From Streptomyces griseoluteus (GTDB taxonomy: Bacteria > Actinomycetota > Actinomycetes > Streptomycetales > Streptomycetaceae): a stretch of DNA of 22,016 nucleotides. Location of the stretch: positions 1 through 22,016 of the forward strand of contig JOBE01000087.1 of the NCBI GenBank assembly GCA_000717735.1. The letters run 5' to 3'. The notes beneath the pieces were generated by a model. The model was given only the letters and a program-made list of their open reading frames with translations. It was not told the origin of the DNA and made no database searches. The translations under genes were made by a program, and so were the position numbers. Numbering within the stretch: the first letter of the stretch is position 1; every line of letters starts with the position of its first letter. This document shows positions 14,507 to 21,395 of this stretch, in pieces.

Positions 14507-14823
14507 CCAACCCTGGGATCGCCGCGAAGATCGCTGCCAGCGCAGACCACGCGAAGCCTGGTACCTGTCCCCGCTGCGGCAAGCCGGTACTCCGCGCCCG
14601 CGCCGGCCGCATCGCCGCCCTCGACGTCGTCGCTGACCCGCAGCCGCTCGACCTGAACGGCGAGATCCTCGCTCGCCTCGACGGGCGCCTCACCTGGCGG
14701 CTCATCACCACCGCGCTCGGCATCCAGCGCATTGCCTGGCGCAGCCCCACCGTCCCGACCAGCGACCTCGTCATCGCCGACCACACCTGCCCGCCCCAGC
14801 CCATCCAGGAGGCCCTGCTGTGA
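14503..14823 (+). CDS. Small putative zinc-binding protein
   Basis: A 106-residue protein, ATG 14503 in an ATGA overlap with the repeat-borne frame. A zinc-knuckle CPRCGKP (Cys22, Cys25) near the start and His94/Cys96 (DHTCPP) near the end could form one zinc site. Between them is an alpha/beta region (DLNGEILARLDGRLTWRLIT). Such small zinc-ribbon proteins often accompany replication genes in actinobacterial phages and elements. Function is unknown. It ends in a GTGA overlap with the resolvase-like gene, which suggests matched expression. Confidence 0.78.
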   Translation: MTNPGIAAKIAASADHAKPGTCPRCGKPVLRARAGRIAALDVVADPQPLDLNGEILARLDGRLTWRLITTALGIQRIAWRSPTVPTSDLVIADHTCPPQPIQEALL

Positions 14824-15275
14824 ACCCCATCCCCCGCGCCTTCACCCTGGCGCTCCCCCCGGGGCTGAAGCTCCTCAACGCGAACCAGCGCGTGCACCAC
14901 CGCGTCCGGTCCGAGGCCACCAGCCGGATCCGCGCCGCCGCGATGAACGCCTGCTCCGAAGACCCCACCATGCGCGCCGCCCTCGTCACCGCCGGCGCCG
15001 ACCCGCTGCTCCGCCACGCGTACATCCTCGGAGTGCTCCACCCTCCGTCGCGGCGCCGCGCCGACCCCGCGAACTGGTACCCGTCCTTCAAGGCCGCCGT
15101 CGACGGGATCGTCGACGCCGGGGTCCTCGAGGACGACGACCACACCCGGCTCGTCGGCCCGGACATGCGCATCGGCCACGTCACCCCCGGCGGGCAGCTC
15201 GTCCTTCACATCCAGGAGCTCACCGCGGAGCAGCACTCCATGTTCCAGTGGGCCGGACAGGCGGCCGCATCATGA
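14820..15275 (+). CDS. RusA-like Holliday junction resolvase
   Basis: A 151-residue protein of the RusA family, which cuts Holliday junctions as a homodimer in replication and recombination. The family signature is visible: a leading beta segment (FTLALPPGLKLLNANQRVHH), then the acidic core RRRADPANWYPSFKAAVDGI with Asp82, Asn85, Lys91 and Asp95, followed by Asp99 and the Asp105-107 cluster (VLEDDDH), then RIGHVTPGGQLVLHI. RusA needs three carboxylates and a Lys in this arrangement. GTG 14820 overlaps the previous stop by four bases and has AGGAGG 7 nt upstream, so the start is firm. Together with the Cas4-like nuclease and prim-pol helicase it completes a phage-style replication/recombination set. 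Confidence 0.85.
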   Translation: MNPIPRAFTLALPPGLKLLNANQRVHHRVRSEATSRIRAAAMNACSEDPTMRAALVTAGADPLLRHAYILGVLHPPSRRRADPANWYPSFKAAVDGIVDAGVLEDDDHTRLVGPDMRIGHVTPGGQLVLHIQELTAEQHSMFQWAGQAAAS

Positions 15276-16705
15276 CCCTCACCTTCACCGACATCTTCTG
15301 CGGCGCCGGCGGCTCCTCCTCCGGGCTCGTCGCCGCCGGGTACGAGCTGAAGCTCGCCGCGAACCACTGGCAGCGCGCCATCGAGACCCACGCCGCGAAC
15401 CACCCCAAGGCCGACCACCTCTGCGCCGACGTCAACAACTACGACATGCGGCGCCTGCCCCGCACCGACATCCTGTGGGCCTCCCCGATCTGCACCGAGA
15501 TCAGCCCGGCCGGCGGCCGCAAGCGCACCAAGGGCCAGATGTCCCTCCTCGACCACGGCTCCGTCCCGGACGCCGCATGGGAGCGCACGAGGGCGACCGC
15601 CTACGACGTCATCCGGGCGACCGAGGTCCACCGGTACAAGGCCGTGCTCTGCGAGAACGTCGTCGAGTTCGCCGTCGACTGGGAGCTGTTCGCCTGGTGG
15701 CGCACGGGCATGGAGATGCTCGGCTACAACTCCCAGGTCCTGTCCGCCTCCTCAGCGCACATCGGCGGCCACGACAACGCCCACGCCCCACAGTGGCGCG
15801 ACCGCATCTACATCGTCTTCACCCGCAAGGGCATCCCCCTGCCGAACATCCAGCCCCGCCCCACGGCCTGGTGCCCGACGTGCGGCTCGGACGTCCACGC
15901 CGTCCAGTCGTGGCGCAACGGCCGCACGATCGGGAAGTACAAGCAGCAGTACGACTACCGCTGCCCGAACACCCGCTGCCGCCACGCCCTCGTCGAGCCG
16001 TACATCCGCCCCGCCGCCGACATCATCGACTGGACCAACACCGGCTCCCGCATCGGCGACCGGGCCCGGCCGCTCGCCGAGGCCACAATGCGCCGCATCC
16101 GCAAGGGCCTCGAGCAGTACCCCGAGACGCGCACCGTCCTCACGGTCAACCACTCCGGGCACGACGGGCGTGCCTTCCCCGCGGACGGGGCCCCGCTGCC
16201 GTCCCGCACCGTGAAGATCGGGGAAGGGCTCCTCGTGCCGTCTGGCGGCACATGGAACACTGAGCCCACCCACACCGGGCAGCCGATGCGGACCCGCATG
16301 GCCAACCCGAAGGGCTTCGAGGCCCTGGTCGCCTCGCCGTTCGTCGTCGAGTACCGGCGCAACGGCGGCGCCGAGAGCGTCCGCCAGCCCCTGGCCACCG
16401 TCACCGCCGGCGGCAACCACCACGGCCTCGTGATCCCGTACCGCAACGCGGCGCCGAAGACCACGGCCGAGCCCATGCTCACCCTCGCGACGAAGGACTC
16501 CGCCGGGCTGCTCTCCCCGGCGCCCGCGGTCGAGGACTGCTACTTCCGCATGGTGCAGCCGCGCGAGCAGCTCCTCGCGCAGCGGTTCCCCAGCGACTAC
16601 ATCGTCCTCGGCAACAAGGGCGAGCAGACCATGCAGGCCGGGAACGCCGTCTCCTGCAACGTCGCCCAGTGGGTCGGCGAACGCGTCAAGGAGGCCCTCG
16701 CGTGA
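15272..16705 (+). CDS. C5-cytosine DNA methyltransferase with zinc-ribbon insertion
   Basis: A 477-residue C5-cytosine methyltransferase that would methylate the element or host DNA, probably to escape restriction. Motif I is DIFCGAGGSSSG (7-18), the catalytic motif IV is SPICTEIS with Cys74, motif VI is CENV (127-130), motif VIII is QWRDRIYIV (174-182) and motif X is QAGNAV (455-460). Motif IV is atypical: most family members have PPCQ or SPCQ, whereas here an Ile separates Pro from Cys. Between motif VIII and the rest of the target-recognition region is a zinc-ribbon-like insertion (CPTC at 201-204, CPNTRC at 231-236). No restriction endonuclease gene is adjacent, so it is probably an orphan methylase. 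ATG 15272 overlaps the RusA-like stop by four bases. Confidence 0.9.
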   Translation: MTLTFTDIFCGAGGSSSGLVAAGYELKLAANHWQRAIETHAANHPKADHLCADVNNYDMRRLPRTDILWASPICTEISPAGGRKRTKGQMSLLDHGSVPDAAWERTRATAYDVIRATEVHRYKAVLCENVVEFAVDWELFAWWRTGMEMLGYNSQVLSASSAHIGGHDNAHAPQWRDRIYIVFTRKGIPLPNIQPRPTAWCPTCGSDVHAVQSWRNGRTIGKYKQQYDYRCPNTRCRHALVEPYIRPAADIIDWTNTGSRIGDRARPLAEATMRRIRKGLEQYPETRTVLTVNHSGHDGRAFPADGAPLPSRTVKIGEGLLVPSGGTWNTEPTHTGQPMRTRMANPKGFEALVASPFVVEYRRNGGAESVRQPLATVTAGGNHHGLVIPYRNAAPKTTAEPMLTLATKDSAGLLSPAPAVEDCYFRMVQPREQLLAQRFPSDYIVLGNKGEQTMQAGNAVSCNVAQWVGERVKEALA

Positions 16706-17178
16706 CCACGAAAGCGCTCTGCTCCTCCAACCCGGAGCTGTGGTTCTCCACCAAGAACGCCGACAAGGCGAAGGCCGTTCAGATCTGCCGCGCCTGCCCC
16801 CTCCAGGATGAGTGCGCCCAGTACGCCACCGACAACAGGATCCGTTTCGGCACCTGGGGCGGGCTCACCGAAGCTGCCCGGCGCGGCCGCAAGCCGCGGC
16901 TGCCGAAGCCGCCCGCGGTCTGCGGAACGCAGCTCGCCTTCTGGCGCCACCGCAGCAAGCGCGAGACGTGCAACACCTGCGAGGCCTGGCACGCCGCGAG
17001 CGTCGAGGCCGACCGTCGCCGACGCCTGGAGAACGAGCATGCCAAGGGCGGCACGAAAACCGGCTACCAGCTGCACATGCGCCTCAAGGAGCAGCCCTGC
17101 GAGCCCTGCCGAGAGGTCAACCGCGTCGCCTGCGAGCGCGCCCGCCAGCGTCGCGCCGCCGCGAGGAGCGTCGCGTGA
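16702..17178 (+). CDS. WhiB-family regulator with extra C-terminal Cys motifs
   Basis: A 158-residue WhiB-like (Wbl) iron-sulfur protein. The four cluster cysteines are Cys7, Cys29, Cys32 and Cys38 (ICRACPLQDEC), followed by the GTWGG turn (50-54) and a basic RRGRKPR segment, the usual DNA-contact region. Typical Wbl proteins end near residue 85-110. This one continues with two similar H-x6/7-C-x2-C units, around Cys90/Cys93 and Cys133/Cys136, each followed by an Arg-rich helix. The second (GTKTGYQLHMRLKEQPCEPC) is a motif seen in small actinophage proteins. Wbl proteins act with the principal sigma factor, so this one may redirect host transcription; that is inference. GTG 16702 has AAGGAGG about 7 nt upstream and a GTGA overlap. 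Confidence 0.88.
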   Translation: MTTKALCSSNPELWFSTKNADKAKAVQICRACPLQDECAQYATDNRIRFGTWGGLTEAARRGRKPRLPKPPAVCGTQLAFWRHRSKRETCNTCEAWHAASVEADRRRRLENEHAKGGTKTGYQLHMRLKEQPCEPCREVNRVACERARQRRAAARSVA

Positions 17179-17315
17179 GACCCGCCTGCCTCGACGACGC
17201 CGGGCAGCGCTGCCTGTGGGACGACGACGTCGCCGACTGTCCGTGCATGGACCCCGAGCAGCCCGACCCCGAGCCCCGCCGGATCGAGAACGTTCCGACC
17301 CGCGGGCTCCTGTGA
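17175..17315 (+). CDS. Small Cys-rich acidic protein, unknown
   Basis: A 46-residue frame, GTG 17175, with GAGGAG 7 nt upstream and a GTGA overlap with the WhiB-like gene. Four cysteines (Cys5, Cys13, Cys22, Cys24) lie in the acidic first half (RCLWDDDVADCPCMDPEQ), possibly binding a metal; the tail is Pro/Glu/Arg-rich. Coding is supported by the start signals and coupling, not by homology. Function is unknown. Confidence 0.65.
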   Translation: MRPACLDDAGQRCLWDDDVADCPCMDPEQPDPEPRRIENVPTRGLL

Positions 17316-17374
17316 ACCCTGCCCGTCTCCGGGTCGGCCCCGTGGCGGCCCGGCCCCAACACCAGGAGCAGTAC

Positions 17375-17842
17375 ATGCCCTTCGAGTACCGCGACGCCGA
17401 CGGCTACGGCGTCACCGTCGAACCCACCCCCACCAGGACCGGCCCCGGTCTCTCCTTCGAGGTCAACGTCGGCACCGGCTTCGAAGTCCCGCTGGACCGC
17501 GTTGAGGAGTTCGTGGCCGGGATCCGGGACGCCGCCCGTCAGGCCAGCGGACAGCAGCCGGACGCCACGCACAGCTGCAGCAACTGCGACGGCATCGATC
17601 CCGACACCTGCCTGACGAACCCCGAGCGCGCGGCCGCCGACCCGGACCCGACCGACACCCAGCCGACCGTCGACCGCGCCGCCGTCCTCCGCGAAGCCGC
17701 CGACGCCTTCCGAGCCGACGCCGCCGAGACCGCCCGAACCGCCCGCAAAAGCTACGACCCCGACATGGCCCGTGTCGCCAAGCAGCTCCACGCCGTAGCC
17801 GCCCGCCTCGACCACATGGCCGACGAGGAGACCCCCCGATGA
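17375..17842 (+). CDS. Unknown protein with Cys motif and helical tail
   Basis: A 155-residue acidic protein from ATG 17375, ribosome site AGGAG 6-7 nt upstream. The first ~50 residues look beta-rich (FEYRDADGYGVTVEP, LSFEVNVGTGFEVPL), followed by a Cys cluster (SCSNCDGIDPDTC, Cys68, Cys71 and Cys79). The C-terminal half is a long helix (AAVLREAADAFRADAAETAR, then VAKQLHAVAARLDHMA). It is separated from the previous gene by 59 bp, one of the few gaps in this operon, and ends in an ATGA overlap. I recognise no family. Confidence 0.78.
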   Translation: MPFEYRDADGYGVTVEPTPTRTGPGLSFEVNVGTGFEVPLDRVEEFVAGIRDAARQASGQQPDATHSCSNCDGIDPDTCLTNPERAAADPDPTDTQPTVDRAAVLREAADAFRADAAETARTARKSYDPDMARVAKQLHAVAARLDHMADEETPR

Positions 17843-18126
17843 CCCAGCCCACCATCGCCGTCGTCCTGGCCCTCGCCGCCGGCTACCTCCTTGGCCGCGC
17901 ACGACCCGCACAGCGGATCTCCGACTGGGCCAACTGGGAGAAGTACCGCACCCGCCGCCCGCGCGGTCTCCGCTACGCCGCCATGTGGACCGTCCTGTCC
18001 ACCGAAAACCTCGGCTGGCTCGCCGCCCACCCCGTCAAGGGCTGGCGGGCGTGGCAGCACCGCAACGACCCGCCGCCCCCGCGCAGCCCCGCCCCGCAGA
18101 TCCGCCGGATCGGAGACAGCCGATGA
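17839..18126 (+). CDS. Small membrane-anchored protein, unknown
   Basis: A 95-residue protein starting at ATG 17839 in an ATGA overlap. Residues 5-20 (TIAVVLALAAGYLLGR) form a single membrane helix near the N terminus. The rest is basic and aromatic (WANWEKYRTRRPRGLRYAAM, then LAAHPVKGWRAWQHR), probably cytoplasmic, with a Pro-rich end. Its first 12 coding bases are identical to those of the next two genes. Function is unknown; a role at the membrane in phage or transfer biology is possible. Confidence 0.75.
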   Translation: MTQPTIAVVLALAAGYLLGRARPAQRISDWANWEKYRTRRPRGLRYAAMWTVLSTENLGWLAAHPVKGWRAWQHRNDPPPPRSPAPQIRRIGDSR

Positions 18127-18473
18127 CCCAGCCCAGCCCCACCGACCAACTCCGGACCGCAGCCGAGAAGCTCCGCCAGGCCGCCAGCGACGCCAGCCCC
18201 GCACCCTGGACCGTCAACACCTGGGGCAGCGTCCAGGACAGCGGCCTGCAGGAGTTGGCCGAGGTCTGGCCCCTCTCCGCCCCGCCCGACGCCAACGCCG
18301 CGTACATCGCCCTCATGCACCCCGGCGTCGGCCACGCCCTCGCCCAGTGGCTCGACTACCACGCGGCTATGTCCGACCGCCTGGCCGCCCTGTTCGACGA
18401 CCCGCCGCTGATCCCCGACGACCACCCCGCCCTCGCCGTCGCCCGCCAGATCCTCGGAGAGGACACCCCATGA
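18123..18473 (+). CDS. Unknown protein
   Basis: A 116-residue protein from ATG 18123, overlapping the previous stop by four bases, with GGAG nearby upstream. It starts with a helix (TDQLRTAAEKLRQAASDASP), then a Trp-containing segment (APWTVNTWGS), ANAAYIALMHPGVGHALAQW, and a helical end (LIPDDHPALAVARQILGE). This pattern (short helix, APW, NAxYIA, HPxVxxAxAxWL) recurs in small proteins of actinobacterial phages and integrated elements, whose function is unknown. It is the middle of three consecutive genes with the same initiation sequence. Confidence 0.78.
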   Translation: MTQPSPTDQLRTAAEKLRQAASDASPAPWTVNTWGSVQDSGLQELAEVWPLSAPPDANAAYIALMHPGVGHALAQWLDYHAAMSDRLAALFDDPPLIPDDHPALAVARQILGEDTP

Positions 18474-19024
18474 CCCAGCCCGCCGAGCACTGCGGCCACC
18501 AGCCCGACCACGTCATCGGCCAGCCCACCGAATGCGTCCTCCGCCCCGGCCACTCCGGCAGCCACGCCAACAAGACCGGCATGCGCTGGTGGCTGGCCAC
18601 CCTCCCCGACGAGACCGCCCAGCCCGCCGTGGACAGCCGGCACACCGTCGACAACCTCATCAACCGCGCCGAACACCACGGCGGCCTCACCGGGGACGAA
18701 GCCGCACGGCTCCGCGAGGGCATCAGCCTTCTGACCGAGCTGCTCCACGACGCCGAGGGAGACCGCGACTCCTGGGCCCGCGAAGCCAGAAGCGCCGAGG
18801 CCGAAGTGGAGAAGCTGCAGACCGAGCGGCACACCTACCAGCGCGCCTGGCACTCCGCCAAGGACAGGGCGAGGAAGCAGCGCACCCGCGCCGAGCAGGC
18901 CGAGGCCGCCCTCGACGCCGTCCGCGCCCTCGCCACCAACATGCGCGACTGGGACGGCCACAACCCCGGTGTCGACCGGTGGGCCACCGACATCCTCGCC
19001 GCCCTCGACGCCCACACCGCCTGA
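18470..19024 (+). CDS. Coiled-coil protein with N-terminal Cys/His motif, unknown
   Basis: A 184-residue protein from ATG 18470 in an ATGA overlap. The N terminus has a Cys/His motif (EHCGHQP, then CVLRPGHSGSH) that may bind zinc, as in many small actinophage proteins with C-x-H repeats. A strong coiled coil covers about 80-150 (AARLREGISLLTELLHDAEG, then EAEVEKLQTERHTYQRAWHS). A short Trp-containing end follows (NMRDWDGHNPGVDRWATDIL). Function is unknown. It closes the overlapping run; a 59-bp gap follows. Confidence 0.78.
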   Translation: MTQPAEHCGHQPDHVIGQPTECVLRPGHSGSHANKTGMRWWLATLPDETAQPAVDSRHTVDNLINRAEHHGGLTGDEAARLREGISLLTELLHDAEGDRDSWAREARSAEAEVEKLQTERHTYQRAWHSAKDRARKQRTRAEQAEAALDAVRALATNMRDWDGHNPGVDRWATDILAALDAHTA

Positions 19025-19083
19025 CCCCAGACCCACCCGGGGCGCGTCACCACCCGACGCGCCCCACCCCCGCAAGGAGCACC

Positions 19084-19782
19084 GTGAACACTGCCCAGCA
19101 GCTCCAGACCGTGGCCACCCTGTGGGCCGACCTCGAAGACGCCCTCGGCGACCGCACTCAGCACGCCTGGCCGCCGCCGCAACTCCGCGACTACCTCGCC
19201 GGGCTCGACCGCTACGACCTTGCTGAGGCGACCGCCCTCCGCGCGCTCGAGCGAAGCCCGGACCAGCTCGGCACCCGCCCTGTCCCCATCAGCCTCCGCG
19301 TGCTGGACACGATGCGCACCGTCGAAGCCGTCCTCCACGACACCGCGGACCAGATCGCCGCCGAGTCACAGCGGCCCGCCATGCCCGCCGCCCCCGCGAA
19401 CTGGCCCACCGCCGATCGGATCCGCCGCAACCGCCTCGCCGCCGCCGACGCACGCCACCCCCACCGCTGGCAGTACACCGGACGCCGCCCCGGAGCCATC
19501 CACACCGCCCTCTGGCTCTCCGCACGCGCCAACGGGACCCCGTGGCCCGGACGACCCCTCACGGACGCCCAGACGGCCACCCTGGCCACCGTCGCCGCCG
19601 GAGTCCTCGCTCGCGTCGAGTCCGCCCTCGACCTCGCCGACGGACGACGCGAGTTGACGGCCGCACACCCCTGCCCCTGCGGCGGAACCATCGAGATCCA
19701 CGGCGGCGCCGGCGCCCCACCCACCGCACGATGCAAGGCCTGCGGGGACACCTGGTCCGAACGCGGCGTCATCGCCGCCTGA
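19084..19782 (+). CDS. Unknown protein with C-terminal zinc ribbon
   Basis: A 232-residue protein from GTG 19084 with AAGGAGC just upstream. The N-terminal half is helical with a Pro/Trp segment (HAWPPPQLRDYL, then EATALRALERSPDQLGTRPV). The C terminus carries a zinc ribbon: CPCGG (Cys197, Cys199) and CKACG (Cys217, Cys220). A DNA- or RNA-binding role is possible. It is the last gene of the long rightward operon and is followed by the hairpin at 19799-19825. I do not recognise a named family. Confidence 0.8.
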   Translation: MNTAQQLQTVATLWADLEDALGDRTQHAWPPPQLRDYLAGLDRYDLAEATALRALERSPDQLGTRPVPISLRVLDTMRTVEAVLHDTADQIAAESQRPAMPAAPANWPTADRIRRNRLAAADARHPHRWQYTGRRPGAIHTALWLSARANGTPWPGRPLTDAQTATLATVAAGVLARVESALDLADGRRELTAAHPCPCGGTIEIHGGAGAPPTARCKACGDTWSERGVIAA

Positions 19783-19798
19783 CCCCGGGCATGACGAA

Positions 19799-19825
19799 GC
19801 CCCCGCCGGAACTCCGGACGGGGGC
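19799..19825. terminator. Bidirectional hairpin between convergent genes
   Basis: GCCCCCGCCGG (19799-19809) pairs with CCGG (19814-19817) and CGGGGGC (19819-19825), with one bulged A and a 4-nt loop. It lies between the convergent genes ending at 19782 (plus) and 19833 (minus), the expected place for a shared terminator. Confidence 0.75.
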
Positions 19826-19832
19826 GGTCGTG

Positions 19833-20081
19833 CTACTCGGACGGGCGTTCCAGGTCGGTTCGGCGCCCTTGCGTGAGGCGGGCCTGCCGCTCGGCCCAGT
19901 ACGCATCGAACCAGTCCACCGGGTACTCAGGGCGGGATGAGCCCGGCCTGAAGGAAGGAGCTGGCCACCCCTCCGCCGGGTTCGTGGCGAGCCGGTGAAT
20001 CAAGGTGCGGCTCTTGCCGACACGGTCGGCGAGCTTGGGGATCGTCATCATCTCCCTCTGCGTCTCGGGGGATTCGGGCAT
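19833..20081 (-). CDS. Small HTH protein, excisionase/AlpA-like
   Basis: An 82-residue protein on the minus strand. Residues about 12-35 form an HTH (MTIPKLADRVGKSRTLIHRL), followed by a wing-like PAPSFRPGSSRPEYPVDWFD and a basic tail. The layout matches the HTH_17/AlpA/MerR-type small proteins that include excisionases and recombination directionality factors. It could steer the integrase toward excision, or repress the divergent operon at 20215. I chose ATG 20081 because GAGAGGA lies 7 nt upstream; an internal ATG-ATG pair (20051/20048) is a weaker alternative. A symmetric site at 20100-20118 lies directly in its upstream region. Confidence 0.75.
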   Translation of the reverse strand: MPESPETQREMMTIPKLADRVGKSRTLIHRLATNPAEGWPAPSFRPGSSRPEYPVDWFDAYWAERQARLTQGRRTDLERPSE

Positions 20082-20099
20082 GACTCATCCTCTCGCGAG

Positions 20100-20118
20100 G
20101 TGTGGACATTGTCCACAC
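20100..20118. promoter_or_regulatory. Palindromic operator or paired DnaA boxes
   Basis: GTGTGGAC-ATT-GTCCACAC is a perfect 8-3-8 inverted repeat, located 19 bp upstream of the leftward HTH start and about 100 bp before the rightward operon. TTGTCCACA at 20109-20117 is an exact match to the Streptomyces DnaA box consensus, and the opposite strand gives a one-mismatch copy (ATGTCCACA). The TGTCCAC core is shared with the sites at 8365-8505. Confidence 0.65.
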
Positions 20119-20151
20119 TTCTCGCTACGGTCGAACCGGCAACAACAAAAC

Positions 20152-20181
20152 GCCCCGGCAGGTCTAGCCACCCGCCGGGGC
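20152..20181. terminator. Leader hairpin before the second operon
   Basis: GCCCCGGC (20152-20159) pairs with GCCGGGGC (20174-20181) across 14 nt. On the minus strand the stem is followed by a T-rich run (GTTTTGTTGTT), so it could terminate leftward transcripts. On the plus strand it would be a leader stem 34 nt before the start at 20215. Confidence 0.5.
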
Positions 20182-20214
20182 CAGCCGTCCACCTGCCTAC
20201 CAGGAGGAACAGCC

Positions 20215-20523
20215 ATGACACACCGTACCCACCCCACCCAGCAGGACGAAGCCCTGCGACAGGCCCGCCAGGACGAGGCCATCCGTGACGGCCTCCGCGC
20301 CATCGCCGACAAGCTCGCCCACCGCAAGCCCGGCCACCTCATGACCACCAGCCAGCGCCTCGCCTGCGCCCTCACCGCCTCCGACGACATCCACCCCAAC
20401 GACGCGGTGGCCGCCGAAGAGCTCGAACGCCAGCTCCTCCGCCGCATGCCCTTCGTCGACGGCAACGTCGTCACCCGCGGCGAGTACGCCCTCTGGCTCC
20501 GCAAGACCAGCTGGGGCGCCTGA
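20215..20523 (+). CDS. Small helical protein, first gene of second operon
   Basis: A 102-residue protein from ATG 20215 with CAGGAGGA 6-7 nt upstream. It is mostly helical (DEALRQARQDEAIRDGLRAI) with a second helical part (DAVAAEELERQLLRRM) and a Trp-containing end. It has no membrane segment and no recognised motif. It leads directly into a membrane-protein gene: the stop and the next start share one base (TGATG), so the two are translationally linked. Function is unknown. Confidence 0.75.
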   Translation: MTHRTHPTQQDEALRQARQDEAIRDGLRAIADKLAHRKPGHLMTTSQRLACALTASDDIHPNDAVAAEELERQLLRRMPFVDGNVVTRGEYALWLRKTSWGA

Positions 20524-21395
20524 TGAACCTCCGCCGCCCCAGCGCGCCCCCCATCCTGTACGGCGCCTACGCCCTCGCCGGCCTCTCCCTCATCTGGTCC
20601 GGCTACGCCATCACCGACCTCATCAACAGCGGCTGGTTCGGCCTCTCCGTCGCCCTCGCCGGCGACATCGGCTGGATCACCGTCATGTGGGCCGAGCACA
20701 AGCGCCTCGGCGGCTGGTACGCCACCGCCGCGGGATGGGCCATCGCCCTCGGCGTCGGCGCCCTCCTCGTCCTCCACGGCGTCGTCGAGGGCGACCTCGG
20801 GCAGGCCATCGCCGGACCGTTCGTCGTCCTCGTCGGCAAGACCGTCGCCCAGTTCGCCCTCCTCGCCATGCGCGACCCCGCGGCCCTCACGGCCGAGCAG
20901 GAGGCGGAGATCAACGACGTGATCCGCAACAGCGAGTACCGGGCCCGTCTCCACCATGCCAACCTCGACGACTTCGACCGCGAGGCGGAGGCCCGCATTG
21001 CGCGCATCCACGCCGAGGCCCGAGTCGTCCTCGCCCGCGACGACGCCGACTTCCGCATCGGCCTGGAACGCCTGGAGAAGCGAGCAGCGATCGAACGGAA
21101 CAGCCCGATCGCGATCGCCCCGATCACGGCCGAGCAGCCCCCGATCACGCTCCCGAGCGTGCCCGAACACCCGCAAGCCTCGGGGCGCCCCGAACCCGGT
21201 ACGACCAGCGCGATCGCCGATCGCGAGCAGCCGAGCATCGCCGACCTCGCCCGCGAACACGTCGCGATCCACCCGACCAACCCAGCCGCGATCAACGCGA
21301 TCTGCTCACTCCGCCCCGACGCCGATCGTCCGTCCGTTGGCGCCGCTGTTCGTCGTGCTCGCCAGCAGCTCGACACTCGCGGGGGATACCGATGA
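20523..21395 (+). CDS. Four-TM protein with coiled coil and HTH-like tail (SpdB-like)
   Basis: A 290-residue membrane protein. Four hydrophobic helices lie at about 11-33, 38-57, 63-87 and 92-116. A charged coiled-coil segment follows (about 123-190, TAEQEAEINDVIRN, then EAEARIARIHAEARVVLARD). A Pro-rich linker and a C-terminal HTH-like module complete it (SIADLAREHVAIHPTNPAAI, then PSVGAAVRRARQQL). This order resembles SpdB2/DUF2637-type spread proteins of Streptomyces conjugative elements, which sit near TraB at the membrane. The assignment is by layout only; a prophage membrane protein is an alternative. The linker and tail DNA contains a dense CGATC cluster (see that entry). Start ATG 20523. 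Confidence 0.7.
   Translation: MNLRRPSAPPILYGAYALAGLSLIWSGYAITDLINSGWFGLSVALAGDIGWITVMWAEHKRLGGWYATAAGWAIALGVGALLVLHGVVEGDLGQAIAGPFVVLVGKTVAQFALLAMRDPAALTAEQEAEINDVIRNSEYRARLHHANLDDFDREAEARIARIHAEARVVLARDDADFRIGLERLEKRAAIERNSPIAIAPITAEQPPITLPSVPEHPQASGRPEPGTTSAIADREQPSIADLAREHVAIHPTNPAAINAICSLRPDADRPSVGAAVRRARQQLDTRGGYR
21089..21327. other. Dense cluster of (G/C)CGATC sites inside a gene
   Basis: Eleven GATC tetramers occur at 21089, 21107, 21113, 21122, 21143, 21212, 21219, 21266, 21290, 21299 and 21324, all preceded by C. At this base composition fewer than one would be expected. Nine arise from GCG-ATC or CCG-ATC codon pairs, whereas the same gene writes Ala-Ile as GCC-ATC in its membrane part. 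A DNA-level binding or transfer site is possible. Confidence 0.4.

Noticed and set aside
14732..16705. Longer methyltransferase beginning at 14732
   Set aside because: The extra N-terminal residues are Arg/Pro-rich shadow translation across the RusA-like gene. The ATG at 15272 starts just before motif I and overlaps the previous stop by four bases.
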